This document shows, piece after piece, positions 46,272-54,342 of a stretch of DNA of 64,000 nucleotides. A program made the translations under genes and the position numbers. A model generated the notes under the pieces. It saw only the letters and a list, made by a program, of their open reading frames with translations. It was not told the DNA's origin and did not search any database. The DNA is taken from contig NZ_OY761810.1 of assembly GCF_963664915.1 (NCBI RefSeq), forward strand, positions 2,804,661-2,868,660. Reading direction: 5' to 3'. The DNA is from an uncultured Caproiciproducens sp. Lineage in GTDB: Bacteria > Bacillota > Clostridia > Oscillospirales > Acutalibacteraceae. The first letter of the stretch is position 1. The number at the start of each line of letters is the position of its first letter.

Positions 46272-46865
46272 ATGACATCTGAAAAATTTAACGAAAGCAA
46301 AGGTAAGAAGGAGGATAAAAAGCAAAAGCGCAAATGGCCGTACATTCTTGTGATTCTTCTGCTGCTGCTGCTTCTCCTGCTGCTTTTGTTACGAAGCTGC
46401 GGGAATCAGCATCCCTATCCCTGCCCGTGTCCGTCACCATCCAGTTCCACCCCCTCATCGTCCGCTCCGTCTCTGGACGATACCGGAAGTGCGGAACCGG
46501 GAAGCGGTAGCACTCCTTCGCGGCAGGAAATCCTGTCCCGGCTTCAAAAGCAGGAAGTCACCGTCACCGACAAGGTGAGCGCACAGGCTACCTTTTCCAA
46601 AGGGTCAAAGGGCAGCGCGGGTACATGGAAAGTGGAAAATCCGTCCTCCAACAGCGTCATTATGCAGTGTGAAATTGTGTTGGACGGCAAAACCATTGCA
46701 AAGTCCGCGCCAATCTATCCGGGGCAGCACATTGACGGCCTTGTTCTTTCCCAGCCGGTTTCATCTGGAAGCTACGGCGTGACCGCAACAATCAAGTATT
46801 ATAACAAAGCAAGCAAGGCGTATCTCGGCATGGCGGATTACAAAATCCATCTGTCCGTATCGTAA
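46272..46865 (+). CDS. membrane-anchored extracellular protein, hypothetical
   Basis: A 197-residue protein with a lysine-rich cytosolic start, one membrane helix built mostly of leucine (encoded by CTG/CTT/CTC repeats), then a cysteine/proline-rich and a Ser/Thr/Pro-rich linker (about 60-90). A C-terminal beta-sandwich-like domain follows (VTVTDKVSAQATFSKGSKG, GTWKVENPSSNSVIMQCEIV). It is a type II or signal-anchor surface protein of unknown role. It begins behind GAAGGAGG and precedes two secreted-protein genes, suggesting one surface cassette. Confidence 0.7.
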   Translation: MTSEKFNESKGKKEDKKQKRKWPYILVILLLLLLLLLLLLRSCGNQHPYPCPCPSPSSSTPSSSAPSLDDTGSAEPGSGSTPSRQEILSRLQKQEVTVTDKVSAQATFSKGSKGSAGTWKVENPSSNSVIMQCEIVLDGKTIAKSAPIYPGQHIDGLVLSQPVSSGSYGVTATIKYYNKASKAYLGMADYKIHLSVS

Positions 46866-46911
46866 TCAACCGCTTCTGCGGCTGAAATAAAAACATGCAG
46901 GAGGTTTTCCA

Positions 46912-47502
46912 ATGAAAAACAGGTTCAAAAGGGTTCTCGCGGGCATTGTTACTTTTGCCGTGCTGGGCGTATCGGCGGCAGTCCCGGCGTTCGCCGCCGA
47001 CAAAACCGACACCGGCACAGGCAGCGTCACAGGCAACGTGACGATCAACGGCTCCATCTCGCCGCTGACCATCTCCGTCACCCACCCGATCAACGTGGCC
47101 TATGCCATCAGCCCGGATGCCGAAACCTTTACCTCACCCGACATTAAAGTGACCAACAACACCAAAGTCGCGGTGATCGCCACGGTGGAATCCCTGAAAG
47201 CCGCTTCTGGCGGTTCGCTTACCTTTACCGACGTTGATCCGTCCGCAAAAGCGTGGCGTTCTCTCAACCTTGCGGATTCCAAGAAGTACATTGCGCTCGG
47301 CATTTCCGCAAAAGGCAATTCCGGCTGGAACAGCGGGTACAGCACATCCACCCATTGGGCGGTCAATGATTCGCCGTTACAGGTCGGAACGCTGAATCCG
47401 AACACTTCCGGCGCACTGTCCATGACGGCAGACTACGGTCTCGCGTTTGATGGGGCGTACACGGCCAACCATCAACTTGTTTTCCAGTTTCAGCTTGCAT
47501 AA
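46912..47502 (+). CDS. secreted protein with duplicated surface domain, hypothetical
   Basis: A 196-residue protein with a clear signal peptide (FKRVLAGIVTFAVLGVSAAV, cleavage after AFA). Residues about 52-196 form a domain (ISVTHPINVAYAI, SPDIKVTNNT, WNSGYSTSTHW, SMTADYGLAFD) that recurs at the C-terminus of the next gene's product. It has neither a cell-wall sorting signal nor a WxL motif. Forty-six bases separate it from the upstream gene. Confidence 0.75.
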   Translation: MKNRFKRVLAGIVTFAVLGVSAAVPAFAADKTDTGTGSVTGNVTINGSISPLTISVTHPINVAYAISPDAETFTSPDIKVTNNTKVAVIATVESLKAASGGSLTFTDVDPSAKAWRSLNLADSKKYIALGISAKGNSGWNSGYSTSTHWAVNDSPLQVGTLNPNTSGALSMTADYGLAFDGAYTANHQLVFQFQLA

Positions 47503-47570
47503 AAACATAGGCGCAGGAATTGGCCGGGATTTTCCCGGCCAATCTTCCACGCTGAAAGGGGGATTTTTAT

Positions 47571-49433
47571 TTGAGGCAATCATTCAAGCGGCTTTTTCTC
47601 GCGCCTCTGCTTGCCGCCGATATTCTGTTATCCGGCATTTTTCCCTGCGTCACGGCCTCCGCCGCGTCGGTTCTGTCGCTGACCGCGACGCCGAACCCGT
47701 CTGGGAACTATGTGGCGCTGAGCTGGACAAACAGCGACAAAAGCCAGCCGTACAGCTATATGCTCTATTCCAAGTCCGCGCATGAATCGACCTTCCAGAG
47801 CATCCCCGCCAAAGACAGTGCGAAGGTTTTGAACATCTATCCCGTTGTTGCACCGACCATTTCCTTTACAATATGGAACGGCAAGAGCTACACCCTACCG
47901 AAGTCGGCATCCCTTAAAATGTGGATGGAAACACCGAACGGGTATGATTCCAAGGGTTATGGCAAGGGCCTCATTTCCGTAGATACCGTTTCAATCTCCG
48001 ATTTCAACGCCAACCCGGACGCTTATCTGAAAAACGCGAACGGCAGTTACAAATATGACGTGCTGTATTTCGGCGCGTGGGATGCTTTCGCAAGTCAGGA
48101 TTTATCCAATTCGGCGGAAACCAAGACCGACGTCTTTATCAAAACAGGGCGCGGCGTTCTGTTCGGGCATGACACGATGGTGGACAATGACCAAATTTCC
48201 ATGCCGAACTTTTTCAAGCTCGCCCATTACTGCGATATTCAGACTATCCCGCATTACACCGTGCTCGGCAGCTCGCAGATCAAAGTTTCCAAGAAGGGCC
48301 TGCTCACTAATTATCCGTGGACTATAGGAGACGTGGGTACGGTTCTGAATGTTCCGCTGTCTCATTCCAATCAGCTTGCTTTCGGGGACGTGTGGATGAC
48401 TTATCAGCAGCCCTACACATACCCCAACAGCGCAGAAGCAACTGGCTCCAACGGGCAGGGCACCAATACCTTTTATCTGACCAGTTGGTCAAACTGCGCC
48501 ATGATTCAGACCGGTCACTCCAACGGGGAAGCCACGCCGGACGAGCAGCGCGTCACGGCAAACGCCCTGTTTTACCTAGCGCAGATTACAACCGATACAA
48601 GCTGGAACGACCATAAAGGACAGGATTTGGACGCGCCGGACAGACCGACGATTTCCGGCGTTACGCACAATTCTGACCGAACGCAGTATACCGTCAACTA
48701 TTCTTCGCAGGACAATGCAACCGGCTATCAATATTATGTGGAGGCCACCGGACAGAACGACGGCGCGAAATACGATTCTCCGGTCATTTCCACCTCTTTG
48801 AAAACCGGAATGAAAGGCTACTCCATCGTGGTGGACAACAACTCCGATACCGTCCCGGATGGGAGCATTACCACGACATCAAGCAGCTATACTTTTTCCC
48901 GCCCGTCCGGCAGCAGCTTTTACATCCATATTGTCGCCGTGGACAATGCCGGAAATATTTCATCCATCGCTCATTATCTCGTGGACGAGTTGGTGTCTGT
49001 GACACATCCGGTCAGTATCGGCTACGCCATCGACCCGAACAGCAACACGCCATTCACCGCGCCGGATATTCCGATTACCAACCATTCCACTTTCCCCGTC
49101 CGGGTTTCCGTCGCGGGCCTGAAAGCGACTTCCGGCATCGGTGACGCCGCCCCCACGTCCTATTCGGATTGGAACAGCCTGACGGCGGCACAGACCGGAA
49201 ACGGAATCGCGCTCGGCGTGGAAATCAGGGAAACAGTCGGTTCAGGCTGGACGGCGGTTGACCGGGCAATGCCCGTTTATACAAGCAATCTTGCATCAGA
49301 AGTACCTTTGGGGACACTCGGCGCGAACGGGGCGTCGGGGAATCTGGCGCTTACCGCTAAATTCGGTTTGGCATGGGCAACCGCGAAAACTGTTTCCCAT
49401 GAACTGACGCTGAACTTTACGATTGCGGATTGA
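47571..49433 (+). CDS. large secreted DUF5057-like protein
   Basis: A 620-residue protein, starting with TTG at 47571 behind AAAGGGGG. A signal peptide ends near ASA (residue ~32). A fibronectin-like segment follows, then a domain resembling DUF5057 (about 110-345: YDVLYFGAWDAFASQDLS, VLFGHDTMVDN, QTGHSNGEATPDEQRVTANA), then a second fibronectin-like segment. The last ~150 residues are paralogous to the protein encoded just upstream (SVTHPVSIGYAID, PDIPITNHSTFPV). It is probably exported and may work with its neighbour on the cell surface. The function is unknown. Confidence 0.75.
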   Translation: MRQSFKRLFLAPLLAADILLSGIFPCVTASAASVLSLTATPNPSGNYVALSWTNSDKSQPYSYMLYSKSAHESTFQSIPAKDSAKVLNIYPVVAPTISFTIWNGKSYTLPKSASLKMWMETPNGYDSKGYGKGLISVDTVSISDFNANPDAYLKNANGSYKYDVLYFGAWDAFASQDLSNSAETKTDVFIKTGRGVLFGHDTMVDNDQISMPNFFKLAHYCDIQTIPHYTVLGSSQIKVSKKGLLTNYPWTIGDVGTVLNVPLSHSNQLAFGDVWMTYQQPYTYPNSAEATGSNGQGTNTFYLTSWSNCAMIQTGHSNGEATPDEQRVTANALFYLAQITTDTSWNDHKGQDLDAPDRPTISGVTHNSDRTQYTVNYSSQDNATGYQYYVEATGQNDGAKYDSPVISTSLKTGMKGYSIVVDNNSDTVPDGSITTTSSSYTFSRPSGSSFYIHIVAVDNAGNISSIAHYLVDELVSVTHPVSIGYAIDPNSNTPFTAPDIPITNHSTFPVRVSVAGLKATSGIGDAAPTSYSDWNSLTAAQTGNGIALGVEIRETVGSGWTAVDRAMPVYTSNLASEVPLGTLGANGASGNLALTAKFGLAWATAKTVSHELTLNFTIAD

Positions 49434-49529
49434 ACAGGTTATTTTAAAAAATACCAAAACAGGCAGAACGGGCAGAGAATTTTCTCGGCCCTTTTTTACT
49501 GCAAAAAATCAGCAAGGAGGTAAACCCGT

Positions 49530-50915
49530 ATGGCAAAAGATAAACCCAACAATCCGGAGGAAATGACAACCGGGCCAGTCAGCGAAACTCCCGCAGAGAA
49601 AAAAACTGCTCCCGCTGTCCCGTCGCCGGAAGTCGGCGGTGAGGCCCCGGCCCCTGAACCGACCGTCGAGGAAAAAGCGGTGCTGACTCAAGAGGGCAAA
49701 AAACCGATTGAGCCGCCCGCGCCATCAGACATCGGCGGCGAACATGTTCCCAACCCCGGTGACATTGTTGTTCCGCCAGACAAAATCAATGAACTTATGT
49801 CGGAAAAGAAACCCTCACACAGAGGCAGGTTGCCAAAAGCGGATAAGGCCGAACAGGCCCCGGCTCCCGAAAAAACAGAAGCGGAAAAATCGAATCAGAC
49901 CCCCAAAAGGGAGCACAAGCCTCGCGCGGAAAAGCAGAAACCCGCCGCCGCGAAAAAGGCCCCGGTGAAGGAGGAATCCCCGGCCCCGGAGCCGCCGCAG
50001 GAACCGAAAGAGGCTCCGCGCAAGGGCGAAACGGAACAGATTGTTTTCCTCAACCTGTCCGAGCTTCACGCTTTCAAAAATCATCCGTTCCAAGTCCGGG
50101 ACGATGATGAAATGCGGGCGATGGTGGAAAGTGTCAGGGATAAAGGCGTTACACAGCCCGCTATCGTTCGATCCCGTGAGGACGGCGGCTTTGAAATCGT
50201 ATCCGGCCACCGCCGCCAGAAAGCCAGCGAATTGGCTGGGTATGCGGATATGCCCTGTATCGTCCGCAACCTGACCGACGATGAAGCAATTACGCAGATG
50301 GTGGAGGATAACATCAATCAGCGTGAAAACATTCTCCCCAGCGAACGGGCCAAGGCTCTGAAAATGCAGTTGGAGGCCATAAAGCGGCAAGGTGTGCGGG
50401 GCGACCTGTCCACTTCGGGCCAACTTGGCCCGAAGTCGGAAAACGGGCAGCGTTCCAACGCGGTTGTGGCCGAGCGCAATAAAATGACAGTCAAGCAGGT
50501 ACAGCGGTATATCAAGCTGAACGATCTTGTGCCTGATCTGATGAAAATGGTGGATGAAAAGAAAATTTCATTCACTCCCGCCGTTGAAATGTCCTTCATC
50601 AAGCCCAAAAATCAGCGGTATATCGCCGTTGCCATCGAGGGCCAGCAGTCAGCCCCATCGCTGTCACAGGCACAGCGAATGCGGGAACTTGACCAGAAAG
50701 GGATGCTCAATGGCGACGTAATCGATGGCATTATGCTCGAAGAAAAAAAGGAGGTAGACAAAGTGATCATTTCCAGTCAGGAACTTAGCCAGTATTTCGG
50801 GAAGGAAAAGACCCCGCGTGAAATGAAGGATACCATCATCAAGCTGTTGGACGAATGGAAAGGCCAGCAGAAGGATATTGCCAAACCGGAAAAACAGACC
50901 GAACAGGAAAAATAA
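49530..50915 (+). CDS. ParB/Spo0J-family partition-like protein
   Basis: A 461-residue ParB-like protein. Residues 1-170 are Pro/Glu/Ala/Lys-rich and probably disordered. The ParB N-terminal CTPase-type domain follows (QIVFLNLSELHAFKNHPFQV, IVSGHRRQKASELAG with the GHRR box, EDNINQRENILPSERAKA), then a helix-turn-helix region (AVVAERNKMTVKQVQRYIKL, about 310-335). No ParA is next to it. Codons 295-303 (TSGQLGPKS) are written by a copy of the island palindrome, and the next copy begins on the stop codon. Such ParB proteins are common in conjugative transposons of Clostridia. Confidence 0.88.
   Translation: MAKDKPNNPEEMTTGPVSETPAEKKTAPAVPSPEVGGEAPAPEPTVEEKAVLTQEGKKPIEPPAPSDIGGEHVPNPGDIVVPPDKINELMSEKKPSHRGRLPKADKAEQAPAPEKTEAEKSNQTPKREHKPRAEKQKPAAAKKAPVKEESPAPEPPQEPKEAPRKGETEQIVFLNLSELHAFKNHPFQVRDDDEMRAMVESVRDKGVTQPAIVRSREDGGFEIVSGHRRQKASELAGYADMPCIVRNLTDDEAITQMVEDNINQRENILPSERAKALKMQLEAIKRQGVRGDLSTSGQLGPKSENGQRSNAVVAERNKMTVKQVQRYIKLNDLVPDLMKMVDEKKISFTPAVEMSFIKPKNQRYIAVAIEGQQSAPSLSQAQRMRELDQKGMLNGDVIDGIMLEEKKEVDKVIISSQELSQYFGKEKTPREMKDTIIKLLDEWKGQQKDIAKPEKQTEQEK
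50412..50436. repeat. island palindrome copy 3, inside the parB-like gene
   Basis: Perfect arms, central C. It is read in frame as residues 295-303 of the ParB-like protein, just before its helix-turn-helix. Confidence 0.95.
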
Positions 50916-50939
50916 CTTCGGGCCAAGTTGACCCGAAGT
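50915..50939. repeat. island palindrome copy 4, on the parB stop codon
   Basis: Central G with one mismatch (GACCC instead of GGCCC in the right arm). Its first base is the last A of the parB-like TAA stop codon. Confidence 0.95.
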
Positions 50940-50945
50940 CCATAA

Positions 50946-51150
50946 GCGGGGCGCTGCCCCGCGCCCTGATGCTCAAAGGATTTATTCCCCGTCGCCGCAA
51001 TTTCCGTAGCACAGCCGGATGTTCGCCGTCAAGAGTGGCGCGGCGCGCCACCGCGAAGCGGCCTTGCTCTTGACGGCGGGCTCCGGTTATGCTTTCCTGC
51101 GGCCATGCGACGGGGATTATTCCCTTGAACAGCCCCCTTTCCATGAGTGG
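50946..51150. other. cluster of three hairpins in the parB downstream gap
   Basis: The 290-base gap holds GCGGGGC / GCCCCGC around GCT (50946-50962), GCCGTCAAGAG / CTCTTGACGGC around a G+C-rich 31-base centre (51025-51077), and CCTTTCC / GGAAAGG around ATGAGT (about 51130-51150). None has a T-run. They could be structured RNA or single-strand DNA elements such as a transfer or replication origin. No relaxase gene is present to support the latter. Confidence 0.5.
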
Positions 51151-51207
51151 AAAGGGCGGGGGAAAAGGTTGACACATTTGGCGCGACAGAAACGGAGGTG
51201 CTTTTAT

Positions 51208-51573
51208 TTGAAAAGACCATTGGCGTACATCACCGCCGCATGGAGCGGCAATCACGATACAGACGCGAAACAGGCAGCGCGGTATTGCCGGGCGGTATAC
51301 GAAGCCGGATTTTCCCCGGTCTGCCCCCTGCTTTATCTTCCCCTGATTCTCAACGACGCCATCCCGGAGGAACACAAAAGCGGCATCGACATCGGGCGCG
51401 ACCTTCTGCACCGTTCCCATGTACTTGTTGTTTGCGGCGACGGTATGAACGAGGACATGAAAAACGACATAGCCACAGCCGGGCGGCTGAATATCACGGC
51501 GACCACGCTGGACGGTATTCTGACAGTTAAGGGACAGGGCCGCGGGGAGGCCGAAACCAATGAGCGCGATTGA
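51208..51573 (+). CDS. DUF4406/nucleoside-deoxyribosyltransferase-like protein
   Basis: A 121-residue protein with a Rossmann-like start (RPLAYITAAWSGNH, AARYCRAVYEAGFSPVCPLL) and a later LLHRSHVLVVCGDGMNEDMK. This matches DUF4406/DUF7768 proteins of mobile elements, which are distant relatives of nucleoside 2-deoxyribosyltransferases. The start is TTG at 51208, behind GGAGGTG. An upstream extension to 51019 would cover the hairpin cluster and lacks a ribosome binding site. It overlaps ardA by 14 bases, implying co-translation. Confidence 0.75.
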   Translation: MKRPLAYITAAWSGNHDTDAKQAARYCRAVYEAGFSPVCPLLYLPLILNDAIPEEHKSGIDIGRDLLHRSHVLVVCGDGMNEDMKNDIATAGRLNITATTLDGILTVKGQGRGEAETNERD

Positions 51574-52030
51574 AGCCTTTGTCACTAATCTTGGGCGCTA
51601 CAACGAAGGGTATCTGGACGGGGAGTTTTTGAAGCTCCCCGCCACTACCGAGGAAGTTCAGGCCCTTTTCCAGCGTATCCATGTAGACGGAGTACGGTAT
51701 GAGGAAATTTTCATCACAGACTATGAAACCGATGTTTCCGGCCTGTATGACTGCCTCCCCGAATACGCCGATCTGGATGAGCTGAACTATCTCGCTACTC
51801 TACTGGACGATTTGGACGAGGGCGACCGGGAGAAGTTTGAAGCCGCCCTTTCCTGCGGCGACCATACAAGCAGCCTGAAAGAGTTGATCAACCTCGCGCA
51901 AAACCTCGACTGCTATGAGTATTATCCCGGAATCTGTGACGAGGACGATTTGGGCCGCTACATGATCGACGAAATGGGCGCGATGGAAGTACCGGAATAT
52001 CTGGAAAACTACATCGACTACGAGGCATAG
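51560..52030 (+). CDS. ardA: antirestriction protein ArdA
   Basis: A 156-residue, very acidic protein that mimics B-form DNA to block type I restriction enzymes when a mobile element enters a cell. ArdA features are visible: an early LGRYNEGYLDGEFLKLP, DELNYLATLLDDL in the middle, and the ending DLGRYMIDEMGAMEVPEYLE followed by NYIDYEA. It is full length. ArdA is typical of Tn916/Tn1549-like conjugative transposons. The sequence directly after its stop codon belongs to a different, truncated gene. Confidence 0.92.
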   Translation: MSAIEAFVTNLGRYNEGYLDGEFLKLPATTEEVQALFQRIHVDGVRYEEIFITDYETDVSGLYDCLPEYADLDELNYLATLLDDLDEGDREKFEAALSCGDHTSSLKELINLAQNLDCYEYYPGICDEDDLGRYMIDEMGAMEVPEYLENYIDYEA

Positions 52031-52113
52031 ATTCATTTGAAATGATACAAGGCACAATGGATGATGTGTTCTTGAAATTGGTTGGTGACAATAAGGAGGA
52101 TTATACGAAATGA
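52030..52113 (+). pseudogene. 3' stub of an ABC transporter ATPase gene
   Basis: Reading in frame to a TGA at 52111-52113 gives DSFEMIQGTMDDVFLKLVG then DNKEDYTK. GTMDDVFLxLxG is the usual C-terminal tail of drug-type ABC ATPases. The stub starts at the last base of the ardA stop codon, and its TGA overlaps the ATG of the permease gene (ATGA), as in an intact ATPase-permease pair. The rest of the ATPase is missing, so a recombination joint lies at about 52030. Confidence 0.7.
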
Positions 52114-52985
52114 AAGCACTATTGAGCTTGGTTAATCGGAACAACAAAGTTTTCAGGCGTGACAGAGTGCAAATTGTTTTCGCTCTTTTGACGGTCGGAA
52201 TACTGATAGCACTTTATGCTCTTTTTTTAAGACAAGAGAATTTGTCACAATTAAAAAACATTGTAGGCAACAATATCCCCGCTATGTACTGGCTGGCTGA
52301 CACTCATATGGTAGCAGGTTTATTGACAATCTGCACCGTAACGACAACGCTTACCGCCTTCGGTGTAATGGTTTGGGATAAAGAAAGGCAAAAAGACATA
52401 GATTTTCTGGCAACACCCTTATCAAGAAATAAGATACAGTTGGGCTATCTTATCAATGCCGTGTTGATTGGACTTGTATTTACTGCGATTGCATTTTTTC
52501 TGTGTGAATTATTTATAAAAATGGCTGGTGGAGAATTTCTGACATTTTCGGAAACAATGAAAGTGTTCGGCTTGCTTATATTATCCTTGCTTCTTGCAAG
52601 CAGTATCAATTTGTTTATTTCATTTTTGGTTAAAACTCAACGTGCCTTTTCAACAATAAATACGATTGTGGGAACCTTAATCGGATTTTTATTGGGGGCA
52701 TATTTCCCAATGGGTGTATTCCCGCAACCTGTTCAGTTTTTAATCAAGATATTTCCATTAAGCCATATAGCAACATTGTTAAGACAGGTTATGATGGAAA
52801 GACCCATGCAATTAGTTTTCAGTAACACGACGGCTTCGATTGATACATACAAACTTCATTATGGGGTTGTTTACAGCGTGAATGGAAATATCGTTTCACC
52901 TGTATCAAGTATCATTTTTATCTTAATTTCTACTGTCGTGTTCGCATCACTTTCTATTTATATTTTCAAAAAAATCAATAAGTAG
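52110..52985 (+). CDS. ABC-2-type transporter permease, orphan
   Basis: A 291-residue membrane protein with about six helices (IVFALLTVGILIALYALFL, GLVFTAIAFFLCELFI, GLLILSLLLASSINLFI and others) and the central WDKERQKDIDFLATPLSRNK. It matches ABC-2 permeases of multidrug/lantibiotic exporters. Its ATPase is reduced to a stub just upstream, so it probably has no partner here. Base composition is more A+T-rich than ardA, supporting separate origins. GGAGG precedes the ATG. Confidence 0.85.
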   Translation: MKALLSLVNRNNKVFRRDRVQIVFALLTVGILIALYALFLRQENLSQLKNIVGNNIPAMYWLADTHMVAGLLTICTVTTTLTAFGVMVWDKERQKDIDFLATPLSRNKIQLGYLINAVLIGLVFTAIAFFLCELFIKMAGGEFLTFSETMKVFGLLILSLLLASSINLFISFLVKTQRAFSTINTIVGTLIGFLLGAYFPMGVFPQPVQFLIKIFPLSHIATLLRQVMMERPMQLVFSNTTASIDTYKLHYGVVYSVNGNIVSPVSSIIFILISTVVFASLSIYIFKKINK

Positions 52986-53005
52986 ATTAAATGGGGGGTG
53001 ATTTA

Positions 53006-53194
53006 GTGGAACCGACCGAATGGCTCTTATGCCCTGTTTGCCAAAGTAAGACACGCATTAAAATACGAGAAGATACAATACTTGAGAACTTCCCGCTCTT
53101 TTGTCCGAAATGCAAAAAAGAAACAATCATCAATGTCAAAAAATTGAATATGTCAGTTATCAAAGAGCCAGACGCTAAGACGCAGAGCCGATAA
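53006..53194 (+). CDS. cysteine-rich KTR-domain protein
   Basis: A 62-residue zinc-ribbon-like protein: WLLCPVCQSKTRIKIREDT, then LFCPKCKKETIINVKKL. Two CxxC pairs and the KTR motif identify the small cysteine-rich KTR family found in Firmicutes mobile elements. GTG at 53006, behind GGGGGGTG, is chosen; the ATG at 52991 overlaps that site. The role is unknown. The 3' end overlaps a terminator hairpin. Confidence 0.8.
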   Translation: MEPTEWLLCPVCQSKTRIKIREDTILENFPLFCPKCKKETIINVKKLNMSVIKEPDAKTQSR

Positions 53195-53222
53195 CATGTG
53201 AGAAAATCACTGTTATCGGCTC
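53185..53222 (+). terminator. terminator at the end of the KTR gene
   Basis: Perfect 12-base arms GAGCCGATAACA / TGTTATCGGCTC around a 14-base loop, followed by ATTCTTTA. The left arm includes the gene's stop codon. Confidence 0.75.
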
Positions 53223-53285
53223 ATTCTTTATGATAACTTTTTCAGCTATGCGATACTGACATTCTTAACAACGAATATAAAACCG

Positions 53286-53474
53286 TTGTTTAGCGTGTGT
53301 CGCATACATAGAAAAACGGCGGTTTTGAAGAATTTCAAGGCCGCCGTATTCTGTGCCAACATTGAAGAAAGTGCAGTTTTCTTCGACTTAACAGTGATGG
53401 CGGCTAAAGCGGAGGAACCATATGAATTTAAAGTCGCTATTGTCTGTAATGGAGGAACCGTTGCTTTGTTGTAA
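53286..53474 (+). CDS. possible small ORF, unrecognised
   Basis: Sixty-two codons from a TTG; the product is FKAAVFCANIEESAVFFDLT with flanking residues. No ribosome binding site precedes it and no family is recognised. It ends in an inverted repeat (GAACCGTT / AACGGTT) that could be a terminator. It may be a gene fragment left by rearrangement. Confidence 0.25.
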   Translation: MFSVCRIHRKTAVLKNFKAAVFCANIEESAVFFDLTVMAAKAEEPYEFKVAIVCNGGTVALL

Positions 53475-53637
53475 CGGTTTGGCTTAGCTGACAGCTTAAT
53501 CTTTCAAAACTCCAAAAAAACCATAACAAAGTTCATGGGTGAATACTGCGCTCATTTTTCTTTTAACACCTTGCGGGAACTTTCCCGTATAGGTGCTTTT
53601 TTGTCTCTTTTTGCGGTATTGCAGGAAAAAACCTGCC

Positions 53638-53662
53638 ACTTCGGGCCAACTTGGCCCGAAGT
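53638..53662. repeat. island palindrome copy 5, upstream of the sigma-like gene
   Basis: Perfect arms, central C. It lies about 100 bases before the sigma-like gene start. Confidence 0.95.
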
Positions 53663-53759
53663 TCGCGCTGGGCCTAACCGCCATAGTAGTCCCGGTTGCC
53701 GTTCCCCGCCGTTCTCCGTTCATCAAGCATCAACTCACAAAATGAACGGAGGTAACATA

Positions 53760-54176
53760 ATGGACAAGCCACTTGTAACGATAACATATAAAACCGCCAG
53801 TGGAAGTAAGATTTGTGTTGAGGTTTCAACCCCGGTCAAAGAACTGCTGGAACAGTCCGACCGACAAATTCGCTCCCAAAGGCGGCAAGACAGGCGACAT
53901 CTCGACTTTACGGTACGCACAGATGAAAATTTGTCCGATTCCCTGTTTCCCGCATGTGAGGATACCGCCGATCTGTTGATAAAAATGGAGCGTGATGCCT
54001 GGCTCCATGAGGCCATCGGCAAACTGACCGAGGTACAGAGACGGAGACTGCGCCTATACTACTTTGAAGGATTCAGCTACAGCCGGATCGCCAGACTGGA
54101 AGGTGTATCCTGCCAGACTGTTGTCAGTACAATCGAACAGGCGCTTAAACGGTTGCAAAAGCTCTGCCGGAGATAA
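53760..54176 (+). CDS. sigma-70 family (ECF-like) regulator of the element
   Basis: A 138-residue protein. The C-terminal half is a sigma region 4 helix-turn-helix (LTEVQRRRLRLYYFEGFSYS, RIARLEGVSCQTVVSTIEQA). The N-terminal half is not a recognisable region 2. Such short sigma-like proteins are standard regulators in Tn916/Tn1549-type elements. ATG at 53760 follows CGGAGGTAAC; the longer frame upstream runs through palindrome copy 5 and is not believed. Confidence 0.85.
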   Translation: MDKPLVTITYKTASGSKICVEVSTPVKELLEQSDRQIRSQRRQDRRHLDFTVRTDENLSDSLFPACEDTADLLIKMERDAWLHEAIGKLTEVQRRRLRLYYFEGFSYSRIARLEGVSCQTVVSTIEQALKRLQKLCRR

Positions 54177-54189
54177 TCACATTCCAAGC

Positions 54190-54221
54190 AGGACGCCCCG
54201 CCTCCGCGCGGGGTTGTCCTT
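54190..54221 (+). terminator. hairpin after the sigma-like gene
   Basis: G+C-rich inverted repeat (AGGAC...CCCCGC / GCGGGG...GTCCT) beginning 13 bases past the stop. It lacks a long T-run. Confidence 0.5.
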
Positions 54222-54342
54222 GACTATTCTATAGCTATTCACACGTTCAATTATACATTTGAATATGCGTATTTGCAAGCTGTATTAATCGTATTTTACG
54301 CTTCTGCAAATGTGTATGCTATAAATGGACGGAGGCGGTAAA

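Noticed and set aside
46362-46402. CTG/CTT/CTC tract as a phase-variable microsatellite
   Set aside because: It is an imperfect codon mixture encoding a leucine-rich membrane helix; changes in multiples of three would not switch the gene off.
50839-51585. 248-codon minus-strand open frame
   Set aside because: It is antisense to the parB end, the hairpin gap and the DUF4406-like gene, has no plausible family, and the plus-strand genes have good ribosome binding sites.
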